A stretch of 64,000 nt of DNA from Bdellovibrionales bacterium (GTDB lineage Bacteria; Bdellovibrionota; UBA1018): contig CANCQK010000007.1 in assembly GCA_947380295.1 (NCBI GenBank), positions 62,001 to 126,000 on the forward strand, read 5' to 3'. This document shows, piece by piece, positions 1 through 9,230 of this stretch (its first letter is position 1; every line of letters starts with the position of its first letter). Below the pieces are notes generated by a model. The model saw only the letters and a program-made list of their open reading frames with translations, searched no databases and was not told the origin of the DNA. A program made the position numbers and the translations under genes.

Positions 1-180
1 CGAGTTGATGCCGCTCCATGGCCAGGGTTGAGTGACGCCAATGAGTTGGGTTTGAGTGAAATTATATTCTTCATCTTCTTTATATTCCATGTCTTCAACG
101 AAAAGGACGCGAAGTAAGAGGCCAGCTAAGCCTGCAAAAATCAAAAAATAATTCCACCGCTTTTCAAGGGTTTTAATCAC
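1..180 (-). CDS. Partial GT39/ArnT-like membrane glycosyltransferase (N-terminus only)
   Basis: The window edge leaves 60 codons of a gene that runs off the left end. A short basic N-terminus is followed by one hydrophobic segment (about residues 12-25) and then an acidic loop with the sequence EDEEYNF. This is the layout of the first membrane helix and the D/E-bearing first periplasmic loop of GT39/ArnT/PMT-type enzymes, which transfer sugars from polyprenyl-phosphate donors. The start is GTG, and GTGATTAA overlaps the stop of the upstream gene by 8 bases, so translation is probably coupled. The family assignment rests on little sequence and on the glycosyltransferase neighbours. Confidence 0.5.
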   Translation of the reverse strand, partial: MIKTLEKRWNYFLIFAGLAGLLLRVLFVEDMEYKEDEEYNFTQTQLIGVTQPWPWSGINS

Positions 181-3094
181 AGTTGAGCTCCCAATTGGGT
201 CGAAGCATCTGAAGTGAGCGAAATTCGTCGACTCTGCCGTCTTGGTAGGACTCCGGAATCTCGAGCGAACCCACGTCATTCCAAGCCGCTGGATGCGTGA
301 TGACCTCGCAGTGAGGCATTTTGAGAAGTCTGGATCGCAAGGTTCCCCGGAATTGAGTGTGATTTACTAAAACCCGAATGGGCGGATAATAGCAGGGGAG
401 ACTTTCCCATCCGAGTGACTTGAAATTGCGCCGGGCTAGGGCGGATAAAATCAGAAGCGGAAACTGAGGGGTTTTCCAAAGCTTCCTGTCCCAAGGGAGG
501 CGAACGCGCCGGATCCCAAAGTTGGCGAGTGGCTCCGAAAGGGCAGGAATCAGTCCTGGCGTCAGATGGATGTGGTGGTGTCCGTCTAAGTAGTGAATAG
601 GAACGTTGAGGCCTTTTAGCTTTTTGAGCTGAGAGAGCAATTCGTTTCGTGCCCAATCTGATTTTTGCTCACGGTTCCCACTTCGGGGGTTCAGCCAATT
701 CAAGAGGAAGCGAGCAGGCGACGGGATAAAAAGTTCATTTTTTGACAGAGATCGGCCATAGGTCAGATTAAAGTGTAAACCAAGCTCGATCCCTGGAATG
801 GCCATCAGTTCTTTGAGTTGGTGGCTCAGAAATTGGCAATTCGCCATGAGGGACACCCGTTTGATCACGCCTTGCTGGGCGAGTTGGAGGATTCCTGCGT
901 TCACTCCCGGTGACAGACCCCAGTCATCTGCTGTGATGCCCTGGAGTTCGGGCAACGGAAGGTAGCTTCCTTGTTGAGACCTTCTCAGAAGCTTGAGAAA
1001 GTCGATGGCAATTTCGAAGCTTTCCCAAAGAGTCCGTCTAAGTGACTTTTCGAGGCTGAGCCGGACAGAGATGGGTAAATCCCTCTCTTGCATGCCAAAG
1101 TTTCGGCAGATCAAGCTCATCTCGACAAAAAATAATACTCCTTTGCATCTCTGCACGCAGAATGCTTCGGCTGCTAATCTTCGCGAAAAAGCCAAGTAGG
1201 GAGACGGACTATCTTGAGATTTTAAATCGAGAAAAAAACGGAGCCAAGAGTTTAAAAGTAGACTCAAGTGGTGTCTGCCATAAACCAGCGCCAAAAAGCG
1301 AACCGGAATTTTAAAGTGACTTTCCAAAAGGCGTCGATTACCTCGGACCAGGTCCACACCGTTTTTGATTTCTGATCGGGCCTGTGCAATCCACGTCGCT
1401 AAAAACTCGGGGTCGATTGGCTGCTCGATGTTTGCGACAAAAAAGGCCTTTCCTTGCGCTTGGATGAACCCTTCTCTCAATGCACTGCTCGGCCCGCTCG
1501 CTTGATGCGCTCGGAGGATTCGAATCGAAGCCGGGAACTGAGCAGCTGTGAGTGCTTGGATTACTGGGTTGAGTTCGCTGAGTCGATCGCCCCATAAAAT
1601 AACAAGGATCTCAAATGACTTTGCAGGACTCGTTTGAGACCATGTTTCGTGCCAAAGTCTGAGCGTTTGGATGATCTCTTTTGGATTGGCAAAATACTCT
1701 GGACCCAGAGCAATCGGGGCGAGGATAGACCATTCAGTTGAGGGGGCGACACGAGGAAGTGATTTCCAAAGAGGAAACTCCTGAGGAAAACTCACCAGTG
1801 ATGATCGGAGCCTCATAAAAGTCTGAGATGGGACAGAGTGCTCCCAGGCGAGGAGAAATGTAGAGATCGCAAGGAAAGTCACCGCTAAAAGTGGAACAGA
1901 ATGATGCTGCAGCCAGAAAAAGAGCCAGTCCCCAATGATGTCCTTTCCAGCAAAGGAAAGGGTGAGAGTTAAAAAGACGAGGCTCCCGCGAGTCCACTGG
2001 GTCACCCAATTTTTCTTGGATGGCGTGGTGCAAAGTAAAGCAAATGGAATTGCGAGTGGAGTGAGCGAGTATTTAAACGTCTCCGGCATGAGGAGCATGT
2101 AAATAAATAAACCCAAAGAGAAAGAGAGCGCGCGTCCCGTGAGATCTCGAGGTTTTCGTAGCCACCAAAATCCTGTGACGATCCCAATCAGTGTTAAGCC
2201 GAGTCCAGTTTCAATGCGGGATGCTGTTCCAATGCCGAGCCAGCCCCATTTGGCGAATCGTAGGAGACAACTATGGATCGACTGGCTGCCATAATGGGAG
2301 GCGTCATAGTAAACTGAGTCGTTTTGAACGATCGAAAGCCAGCCTTTCCACAGGAGTTTGAAAGCATCCCAGGACGGAATGAAAAGCCAGGTGAGAAGTA
2401 CGAAGGAGAGTGTGCCGAAAATTAAGATTCGTCCGGCCTCAAATCGTTTGCGGGTTCGTTCAGAAAGAAAAACCCCGAGCACGATCCCCGGGCCGATTTT
2501 CAGAAGCGTGGGAATGAGCAGTGCGGAAACGGTCCAAATACTTTTTCGAGTGATCCAGGCGTACAAGGCAACCGAAAACCCAAAAAACATCAAACTCGAA
2601 ACCTGTCCAATGGTGAACGTATCTAAACAGAGCCTAAGGATTGCTACAAGGCTGAGGCAGGTGAAAAATAGAGCCTCTTGAGGGTCTCGACTGCTCATGC
2701 AGATTTTCAGACTCCGATAAATCCAATAAAACCCAAGTCCAAAGAAAAAAAACTGGAACAAATACCAAGCGACTTGGGCTTGAGGAAGCGTGAGCCACGA
2801 AAATGGAAGGAAGAGGAGAATCCACGGCGGTGCATAACGGTAGGGAGATGCGCCGTCCAGAAAATTGTAGACGTGATCCCATTGGAGAGATCGAGCACGA
2901 CTGGCTGCCAAGTAGTAGACACTAAAGTCGGTGTAGTCTTGTTTGATGTAAATTTTATAAGCGTAAAGAGGGAGCACAATCCCAAAAACTAAACCGATGA
3001 TCAAAAAAGTGAGTCTTCGGTTCCAGATCGGTCGAGAATGGTTGGATTTAACACTTTCCATGCGGGTACTCGGAGAGTGGCTTTTTGCAAACAT
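173..3094 (-). CDS. Three-domain fusion: GT87-like membrane transferase + degenerate GT2 domain + YdjC/ChbG-like deacetylase
   Basis: The 973-residue protein has three parts. Residues 28-420 are polytopic and resemble GT87 (DUF2029) polyprenyl-phosphate mannosyltransferases. Residues 455-705 align by eye with the GT2 domain encoded by the next gene upstream, sharing GNRR, SHF.IPVR and RH.L signatures. The DXD metal motif of that domain is replaced by NIE (555-557) and the DTQAG motif by DSPSP, so it is probably a pseudo-enzyme. Residues 718-965 are a YdjC/ChbG/HpnK-type carbohydrate deacetylase with TADDWG (D723/D724), H774 and HHHIH (839-843). A role in building and deacetylating a lipid-linked or surface glycan is inferred. 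An ATG at 3061 is an alternative start; neither start has a clear ribosome site. Confidence 0.8.
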   Translation of the reverse strand: MFAKSHSPSTRMESVKSNHSRPIWNRRLTFLIIGLVFGIVLPLYAYKIYIKQDYTDFSVYYLAASRARSLQWDHVYNFLDGASPYRYAPPWILLFLPFSWLTLPQAQVAWYLFQFFFFGLGFYWIYRSLKICMSSRDPQEALFFTCLSLVAILRLCLDTFTIGQVSSLMFFGFSVALYAWITRKSIWTVSALLIPTLLKIGPGIVLGVFLSERTRKRFEAGRILIFGTLSFVLLTWLFIPSWDAFKLLWKGWLSIVQNDSVYYDASHYGSQSIHSCLLRFAKWGWLGIGTASRIETGLGLTLIGIVTGFWWLRKPRDLTGRALSFSLGLFIYMLLMPETFKYSLTPLAIPFALLCTTPSKKNWVTQWTRGSLVFLTLTLSFAGKDIIGDWLFFWLQHHSVPLLAVTFLAISTFLLAWEHSVPSQTFMRLRSSLVSFPQEFPLWKSLPRVAPSTEWSILAPIALGPEYFANPKEIIQTLRLWHETWSQTSPAKSFEILVILWGDRLSELNPVIQALTAAQFPASIRILRAHQASGPSSALREGFIQAQGKAFFVANIEQPIDPEFLATWIAQARSEIKNGVDLVRGNRRLLESHFKIPVRFLALVYGRHHLSLLLNSWLRFFLDLKSQDSPSPYLAFSRRLAAEAFCVQRCKGVLFFVEMSLICRNFGMQERDLPISVRLSLEKSLRRTLWESFEIAIDFLKLLRRSQQGSYLPLPELQGITADDWGLSPGVNAGILQLAQQGVIKRVSLMANCQFLSHQLKELMAIPGIELGLHFNLTYGRSLSKNELFIPSPARFLLNWLNPRSGNREQKSDWARNELLSQLKKLKGLNVPIHYLDGHHHIHLTPGLIPALSEPLANFGIRRVRLPWDRKLWKTPQFPLLILSALARRNFKSLGWESLPCYYPPIRVLVNHTQFRGTLRSRLLKMPHCEVITHPAAWNDVGSLEIPESYQDGRVDEFRSLQMLRPNWELNCD

Positions 3095-4556
3095 AGAGGA
3101 TATCGGCGAAAAGAACGCTACTGCACGGTTCTGAAGAAACCTGAAAGCCTGCCGACTTCATCACCTCTTCCCAGGCATGGCGCGATCTGAAGGAGAGCAC
3201 CTGCTTTTTGGCCTGGGTAAACCCGATCCCCGTTGCGAGTTTTTCATACCATCGGTTCCAGCGTGAAACAAACCCACCTTCAGGGTCGACCTCGCGGACC
3301 AAGAGTATTCCGCCTGGATCAAGTCGATCAAAGGCGTTCTCGAGAAGGGCTTGCTGGTGACTAGGCTCGAAATAGTGCATGACGTCAATCATAGCAATCC
3401 CTGAAAACTGAGGATCCTGACTCGGGACGGATAGAAGATCTCCACGAGACCAGCGGATTTTTTCAAGGTCGGGCGTAGCTCGAGACGCAGCTAGAATCCG
3501 ATTCTCATCATGATCTAGCGCGAGGATTTCCCTTTCTTGGGATTGTAGGGCTGCTGCAATAGAAAAAAGACCGTGACCGCAGCCTAGGTCGAGGATTCTC
3601 CCTTGCAAAGGGAGGTGGGCTGACATCCTGGAGTAGGGGGTGAGCCACCACCGTGCAGCTAAAAAAGCACGAGTTAAGGGGGGGGCCTCTTTAAAACGAC
3701 GAAGGACCGGGGGCTTGGTTTTTTTTCCGTATCGCTTTCGAGCTTGGTTGAGCTTGATGCGGGTTAACCAGTTGGCAACCAGGACGCATTCTCTTAGGAT
3801 TCGGATGGTTGATTTTTCACTGTTGAGGTAGAGCGTCACTGGGAGCTCGGTAACAGGAAGTCCCAAACCATGAGCGGTCAGAAAAATTTCCAAGTCAAAA
3901 AGAAATCCTGGGCAGGTCTGACGTGAGAAAAACTCTAACGCTAGCGTTCGAGAGAGTGCCTTAATGCCAGCTTGGGTGTCGGTTGTAGTAATGGGTAGCC
4001 ATGCCCGCACGCAGGCATTAAACCAAAGCCCAAGTCGGTGCCTACTATAAGCGATTTTTAGTAATCGAACTGGAATAGAGAAATGACTATTCTGAAGCCT
4101 TCGGTTACCGTGAACGAAGTGATAACCTTGTTTGAATTTTTCCTGAGCCTGATCAAAAAAGCTCAGATCGTAAGGTAAGTCTGAATCTGTAAAGTAAATC
4201 CAGCGCCCCCTCGAACCTAGAAATCCAGTCCGGAGTGCGGCACCCTTGCCTCGTGGAGCGAAATGAGGACACACCCGAATTTGGGAGTACCGAGTCGCCA
4301 GTTCGTGAGCGACTGGAATGGATTGATCCAACGGATCATTGGGGGAAGGGTTAGGTACTAAAATAATTTCAAATGATTCACCATGCCTTGCTTTTAAAAA
4401 CGCATGGGCTTCTTGAACAGTTTTTTCAAGAGTTTGATGGGAGTTTTTGGCAGGGATAATCAGTGAGGCATCCACAGCAGCTGCTTGGAGCTCTTGAAAA
4501 AGCCGTGGCTCAAGTTTTGGGAGCGGTGAGAGTTCAGTTCGAAAAGAGTGTTTCAT
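3048..4556 (-). CDS. GT2 glycosyltransferase-SAM methyltransferase fusion
   Basis: Residues 28-270 form a dolichyl-phosphate-mannose-synthase-like GT2 domain: SLIIPAKN at the nucleotide-binding start, the donor-metal motif DSD (124-126), GNRR near 151, and TDTQAGIKA (192-200). Residues 300-495 form a class I methyltransferase with the SAM loop ILDLGCGHG (321-329). The likely jobs are to charge a polyprenyl phosphate with sugar and to methylate a related substrate; neither substrate can be read from sequence. The start overlaps the MetE-like gene by 23 bases and the end overlaps the next gene by up to 47, so this is an operon. Its GT2 domain is the intact paralogue of the degenerate one in the downstream gene. 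Confidence 0.82.
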   Translation of the reverse strand: MKHSFRTELSPLPKLEPRLFQELQAAAVDASLIIPAKNSHQTLEKTVQEAHAFLKARHGESFEIILVPNPSPNDPLDQSIPVAHELATRYSQIRVCPHFAPRGKGAALRTGFLGSRGRWIYFTDSDLPYDLSFFDQAQEKFKQGYHFVHGNRRLQNSHFSIPVRLLKIAYSRHRLGLWFNACVRAWLPITTTDTQAGIKALSRTLALEFFSRQTCPGFLFDLEIFLTAHGLGLPVTELPVTLYLNSEKSTIRILRECVLVANWLTRIKLNQARKRYGKKTKPPVLRRFKEAPPLTRAFLAARWWLTPYSRMSAHLPLQGRILDLGCGHGLFSIAAALQSQEREILALDHDENRILAASRATPDLEKIRWSRGDLLSVPSQDPQFSGIAMIDVMHYFEPSHQQALLENAFDRLDPGGILLVREVDPEGGFVSRWNRWYEKLATGIGFTQAKKQVLSFRSRHAWEEVMKSAGFQVSSEPCSSVLFADILYVCKKPLSEYPHGKC

Positions 4557-5577
4557 AAAAACTCACTAAGGTTTCTAATACAGATTCGGCTTCACTGATA
4601 CTATGAAGAGCGAGCCCGCAGGCAGGTGTGTAGATCGCTTGTTCTAAAACTTTCTGGGTTTTTCCTATTTCTCCAATCCAAGAAGAGTTCAAATTCTTTT
4701 TAAGCTGTTCAACCAGGCGAGGCACTTGAGAGCTTTCTTTTTGAGTTTCGGTATCGGTAGGAATCACTCCAAAACAAAAACGACCGCCTGAATTCAGCCA
4801 CGACTCCAAGGCGGGGCGATGAGTGGGTCCGAGCGCTGCCGGGAGTGAGAGGGAAGTATCTAGGGATAAGAGATGAATCCCCGTTTGGACTACGGCGGAC
4901 CAGTCCGTGTTCCCACAACAGTGAATTCCTACTGTAGCACCCGCTTTTTTCAGGCTCTGGACCATGAGGTTAATCTCTTTGAGCGCCGAGAGGTGCTTTG
5001 GATTGAGAGAGGAGTAGGCAAAGAGTCCCGGTTCATCGAGCATGAAGATGGGATGGATTTTTTCCGCAGTGAGCCGTCGGACCATAGCCAGCGAACGCGC
5101 CAGGGTGAGTCGAAAAATCTGGCCAGAAAGTTCAGATAGCAGAGGGGTCGATGAATTCCCTTTGATCTGAATCGCCCACTGAGATGTAAATGGGCCTGCA
5201 ATTTGAATTTTGGCAGTTGAATGTCCGCGCTCTTGTAACTCCCAAAGAAACGGTTGCCATCCTCCCGAAGTCGATGCCAGGGGTTCAAATTCATCAAAAT
5301 TCTCAGTTTCAAAGGCACGAGCCAGGCGACGATCTAGATGATGCGATTGGCTTTCCCAAAGATCCAACTGCAGCGAGAGAATCCCTCCAGCTTCGAGTTG
5401 GATTCCGGGCAGACCATCCAAGGCCTGTGGAATCATATACTCCCACGGGTTGCGGATCGGGATTTGAGGAAGGTAAGGGATGCCCAGTCGCATCGAAAAC
5501 TCCAGGGCGGAGTCGATGTTGGAGTGTGGCAGGCTCCCAATTCCTGTAATTCGTCTACCCTGTTCTGTTGTCTTCAT
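4534..5577 (-). CDS. MetE C-terminal/UROD-like methyltransferase (short, core-MetE type)
   Basis: The 347-residue protein starts with GIGSLPHS and has the TIM-barrel pattern of the cobalamin-independent methionine synthase catalytic domain. The zinc ligands of MetE appear to be kept: H219 and C221 in HCCG, and C320 in the C-terminal ACGL. Full MetE is about 750 residues and has an N-terminal duplicate that is missing here. The gene overlaps metH by 23 bases and is preceded by GGAG nine bases before the ATG. It may transfer methyl groups to homocysteine or another thiol, possibly from a corrinoid, as proposed for stand-alone core-MetE proteins. The exact donor is unknown. Confidence 0.75.
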   Translation of the reverse strand: MKTTEQGRRITGIGSLPHSNIDSALEFSMRLGIPYLPQIPIRNPWEYMIPQALDGLPGIQLEAGGILSLQLDLWESQSHHLDRRLARAFETENFDEFEPLASTSGGWQPFLWELQERGHSTAKIQIAGPFTSQWAIQIKGNSSTPLLSELSGQIFRLTLARSLAMVRRLTAEKIHPIFMLDEPGLFAYSSLNPKHLSALKEINLMVQSLKKAGATVGIHCCGNTDWSAVVQTGIHLLSLDTSLSLPAALGPTHRPALESWLNSGGRFCFGVIPTDTETQKESSQVPRLVEQLKKNLNSSWIGEIGKTQKVLEQAIYTPACGLALHSISEAESVLETLVSFYETLFSN

Positions 5578-8500
5578 TGATTAGATCTCCACTTTGCTGT
5601 CCGACAGAGAAGTACGTTGCCGCAGGATGATGAAAAACTAAAGCAGAAACGCTGGCCTCAGGGTCCATCATCATGCCTTCGGTCAGCTGGACTCCAATTT
5701 CGGTGGGGTTGAGTAATTGCCAAAGCAGGGCTTGATCGTCTAGTCGTGGACAGGCCGGATAACCAAAAGAGTAGCGCTTACCGAGGTACTTCGCCTGAAA
5801 TCGTTCAATCATTCGCATTTCAGTGGGGTCCGGGTATCCCCAGGCCTTGCGAATTTGCGAATGGAGGAGTTCGGCATAAGCCTCGGCAGTCTCAAGTGCA
5901 AGTGCCTGGATAATATGGGACTTAAGGTAATCTCCGCGATTTTTTAGAAGTTCAGCAAGCTGCCGGACCCCTCGGCCTGCTGTCACGACAAAGAATGCTA
6001 CGGAGTCTTTGGGTGCGGTCGGTGTTTTTACATCAAGAGGGAGAGTGTAATCTGCTAAGCACAAGCCATCGATTTTCCGTTGTCGAGGAAACTGGAAGGT
6101 CGCTGCCGGTTTGCTGCCTTGAGGTCCCTTTGAATCAAAGATGAGCAAATCGTTGCCTTGGCTGGCAGCGTGAAAAAACTGATAAATCGCAGAAGGGCGG
6201 AGCACTTCAGTTTCTCCGTATTCTTCTTTAACTTCCTGGACGGTGTCCCAAATCTTTCGAGCCTTTGGGTCGGTCTCTGAAATTTCTTTGAGCGCAGAGG
6301 GATCTTGAACTCCACGTTCCAAAAGTCTGACGCTGCTTCCACGTACTCCGAGGTGACGTCCATAGAGCATGAGAGGATTAATGAAATTCCAGATTTGCTG
6401 AATCGGGGTGTTCTTTAAAATATGTCGCTCGTAATCGGGCGGAGAAGGGACCGTATCTAAAATCGGGATCAAGCTGGATCGTACCTCAGAAATGACCGGA
6501 GCAGGGGCTGGAGCTTTCTGAGTCTTTTGATTTTGAAGTTGAGTTCTTCGTTGGGCAAGGTCTGACTTGAGTTTTTCAAACCGCTCGGGATCGACGATCG
6601 TTTTTGCGAGATCTAATCCATTCATCGCGTCTTTCGCATAAGCGACTGTGCCAGTTGTGTAGGCTTTAGCAATCTGCTGATCGACAAAGTTTGAGGAGAG
6701 CGCTGCTCCTCCCACCAAAATCGGGGTGTTGATCCCTGCTTTGGAAAGGTCCTCGGCCGTGGTGACCATTTGCTGAGCAGATTTGACTAGGAGACCTGAA
6801 AGGCCCACCAGATCTGGTTGGTGCTCGCGAACTGCCTGGATCAGTTGCTCCGGTGGGACCTTAATTCCCAAGTTAATGACCTTGAAGCCATTATTAGCTA
6901 GGATGATTTCGACCAAGTTTTTGCCAATATCGTGGACATCTCCCTTGACGGTAGCCAAAATAATTTTGCCACGAAGGGAGGCTTCAGACTTCTCCATAAA
7001 TTGCTCGAGGTGGGAGACTGCAGCTTTCATCGCCTCAGCTGACTGAAGGACCTCGGCAACAATGAGCTGGTTCGTGTTGAAGAGTCGACCTACTTCGTCC
7101 ATACCCTTCATCAGTGGGCCATTAATAATTTCCAAAGGTGCTAGGGATTGAAGGGCCTCGTTGAGGTCATTGACGAGCCCGTCCTTGCTGCCTTCAATGA
7201 TGTAGTGTGGCAGGCGCTCCATCAGAGGGAGTCTTTCACGAGCGACTTCGACTTTTTTTCGTTCTCGAAAATGAGCAGTAAACGCAGCGACGTCCTCGGG
7301 TTGGCCTCCTTTAAAAATCAGATTCTCTGCAAGTTTCTTTTCTTCTTCTGGAATAGAAGCGTAGCGTTCTAGCTTTTCGGAGTTCAGAATGGCGAGATCG
7401 AGTCCCGCCTGAACGCAATGATAAAGGAAAACTGAATTGAGGACCTCCCGGCCTGCCGTGGGCAAGCCGAAACTGACATTGGAAATTCCTAGAACCGTTC
7501 GGGTGGCAGGAAAGCGAGCCTTGATGAGTCGAATTCCTTCAATGGTTTCGACTGCCGATCCCAAATACTGAGCGTCCCCGGTAGCGCAGGGAAACACGAG
7601 AGGGTCCCAGTAGATATCTTCAGCTGGAATGCCATATTTCTGTGTGAGAAGTTGGTAGGAGCGTTCAGCAATTTCAAGTTTCCTCTGTCGAGTGACTCCC
7701 ATTCCTTGCTGGGGATCATCGTCAATCGTACCTACGACGAGCGCGGCCCCATATTTCTTAGCAAATGGAACCACCTGTTCAAAGCGCTCTTCGCCATCTT
7801 CTAGGTTGATTGAGTTAATGATCGATTTGCCTTGGCAGTAGGTTAACGCAAGTTCGATGACCTGAGAATCGGTAGAGTCAATCATCCACGGCGCTCGGAT
7901 CTTTTTGACTGCAAACTCCATAAAGCTTCGCATATCCTTAATCTCGTCGCGGTCAGGGTTGGCAAGACAAATGTCGACGATTTGAGCACCGTTTTTGATT
8001 TGAGCACGAGCGATTTCAGAAGCTTCCTCGAATTTCTCTTCGCAAATCAGCGTTTTGAACTTCTTGCTCCCAATGACGTTGGTTCGCTCGCCTACAATGA
8101 CGGGCCTCATTTCATCAGTAATCTCAAGGTAGTCGACTCCTGAAAGAACAGACCGTTCACTCGGTATGGGCTTACGAGGGGAGTGTTGCGCTGCCAGTTG
8201 AGCGAGAGCTCGAATATGGCCTGAGTGGGTGCCGCAGCAGCCTCCGAGGACGTTGATCCAGCCCTGCGAAACAAATCGCGAAAGGACCTTGGAAACCATG
8301 TCAGGTGTTTCTAAATAACATCCATTTTCATCAGGGAGGCCGGCATTAGGCACGCAGGAGACGCGAAATGGGGAGAACTTGGCCAAGGAGCGGATCGCAT
8401 CCGTCATGAACTCAGGTCCAGTAGCGCAGTTCAGGCCGAGGTAAAGGAGGTTGATGTGGCTGACCGATGCGAGTAATGCCTCGATCGACTGGCCGGCCAG

Positions 8501-9175
8501 CATGGTACCCATAGCTTCAATGGTCCCGGAGATTGCTATTGGGATCTGGACCCCTGTTTTTTGGAAAAGATCTTCAATGGCAATCAGTGCGGCTTTAATG
8601 TTCCGGGTGTCCTGACATGTTTCGATCAGAAAGTAGTCAACACCGCCTTCCATTAAGCCTTGGGCTTGAATGGAAAAGTTCTCGATCAGTTCTTGAAATG
8701 TCACGCCGCCGGTAACAGAGATCGCTTTGGTCGTAGGCCCAATTGCACCGGCAACGAATCGAGGCTTTTCCGGAGTTGTGAATGCATCTGCTTCGGCCCG
8801 CGCGAGTTGCGCAGCGATTCGATTTTGTTCTAGTGCGCGATGGCCTTGGGCATATTCGTTGAGCACCAGAGGTGTGCTTCCAAATGTGTTCGTTTCGACG
8901 ATGTCGCAGCCCGCTTCGAGATAGCCTCGATGGATTTTTTTTACGAGTTCGGGTCGTGTGAAAACTAGGATCTCATTGCAGCCTTCCAAGTCAGGTCCGC
9001 CGAAATCATCAGCAGCCAGGTTAAGATCCTGGATTGCTGTTCCCATTGCACCGTCGATTACAAGAATCCGCTTTTCAAGCTGCTCGATCAGGCCTTTGGC
9101 TCTATCAGTGGTTTTTGGGTTGGAGGAAGTGAATGGGTGATGAACGCTAGATGTGGGCTTTGAATGTTGCATCAT
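5555..9175 (-). CDS. metH: Cobalamin-dependent methionine synthase
   Basis: The protein has 1206 residues, the usual length, and all four MetH modules. The homocysteine domain (30-335) has zinc cysteines C250, C313 and C314. The pterin-binding domain covers 350-620. The cobalamin cap and B12 domains cover 650-880, with DVHDIG placing the axial histidine at H748. The reactivation domain (920-1195) binds SAM. It methylates homocysteine from 5-methyltetrahydrofolate in the cytoplasm. It is the first gene of a minus-strand operon and starts 55 bases after tRNA-Leu, with no Shine-Dalgarno sequence and a 7-bp hairpin in the leader. The ATG is followed directly by a second ATG. Confidence 0.97.
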   Translation of the reverse strand: MMQHSKPTSSVHHPFTSSNPKTTDRAKGLIEQLEKRILVIDGAMGTAIQDLNLAADDFGGPDLEGCNEILVFTRPELVKKIHRGYLEAGCDIVETNTFGSTPLVLNEYAQGHRALEQNRIAAQLARAEADAFTTPEKPRFVAGAIGPTTKAISVTGGVTFQELIENFSIQAQGLMEGGVDYFLIETCQDTRNIKAALIAIEDLFQKTGVQIPIAISGTIEAMGTMLAGQSIEALLASVSHINLLYLGLNCATGPEFMTDAIRSLAKFSPFRVSCVPNAGLPDENGCYLETPDMVSKVLSRFVSQGWINVLGGCCGTHSGHIRALAQLAAQHSPRKPIPSERSVLSGVDYLEITDEMRPVIVGERTNVIGSKKFKTLICEEKFEEASEIARAQIKNGAQIVDICLANPDRDEIKDMRSFMEFAVKKIRAPWMIDSTDSQVIELALTYCQGKSIINSINLEDGEERFEQVVPFAKKYGAALVVGTIDDDPQQGMGVTRQRKLEIAERSYQLLTQKYGIPAEDIYWDPLVFPCATGDAQYLGSAVETIEGIRLIKARFPATRTVLGISNVSFGLPTAGREVLNSVFLYHCVQAGLDLAILNSEKLERYASIPEEEKKLAENLIFKGGQPEDVAAFTAHFRERKKVEVARERLPLMERLPHYIIEGSKDGLVNDLNEALQSLAPLEIINGPLMKGMDEVGRLFNTNQLIVAEVLQSAEAMKAAVSHLEQFMEKSEASLRGKIILATVKGDVHDIGKNLVEIILANNGFKVINLGIKVPPEQLIQAVREHQPDLVGLSGLLVKSAQQMVTTAEDLSKAGINTPILVGGAALSSNFVDQQIAKAYTTGTVAYAKDAMNGLDLAKTIVDPERFEKLKSDLAQRRTQLQNQKTQKAPAPAPVISEVRSSLIPILDTVPSPPDYERHILKNTPIQQIWNFINPLMLYGRHLGVRGSSVRLLERGVQDPSALKEISETDPKARKIWDTVQEVKEEYGETEVLRPSAIYQFFHAASQGNDLLIFDSKGPQGSKPAATFQFPRQRKIDGLCLADYTLPLDVKTPTAPKDSVAFFVVTAGRGVRQLAELLKNRGDYLKSHIIQALALETAEAYAELLHSQIRKAWGYPDPTEMRMIERFQAKYLGKRYSFGYPACPRLDDQALLWQLLNPTEIGVQLTEGMMMDPEASVSALVFHHPAATYFSVGQQSGDLINEDNRTG

Positions 9176-9187
9176 GTGCAGACATTA

Positions 9188-9218
9188 GCAGAAATTTGAG
9201 AGGGTTCAAGGTTTCTGC
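9188..9218 (-). repeat. 7-bp inverted repeat in the tRNA-Leu/metH spacer
   Basis: Arms GCAGAAA (9188-9194) and TTTCTGC (9212-9218) are perfect complements separated by 17 bases. In the minus-strand transcript the hairpin would sit between the tRNA 3' end and the metH start, 12 bases before the ATG. No U-run follows, so it does not look like a terminator. It could mark a processing site or influence metH translation. Confidence 0.4.
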
Positions 9219-9230
9219 GTTTGATTAAAA

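Noticed and set aside
276-2992. Several open frames of 60-126 codons inside the three-domain fusion gene
   Set aside because: They are antisense or out-of-frame copies of a clearly coding gene, are rich in Arg/Ser/Pro, and show no domain.
9176-9230. Cobalamin or SAM riboswitch before metH
   Set aside because: Only 55 bases separate the tRNA from metH, too few for either class, and no B12-box-like sequence is present; only a simple hairpin was kept.
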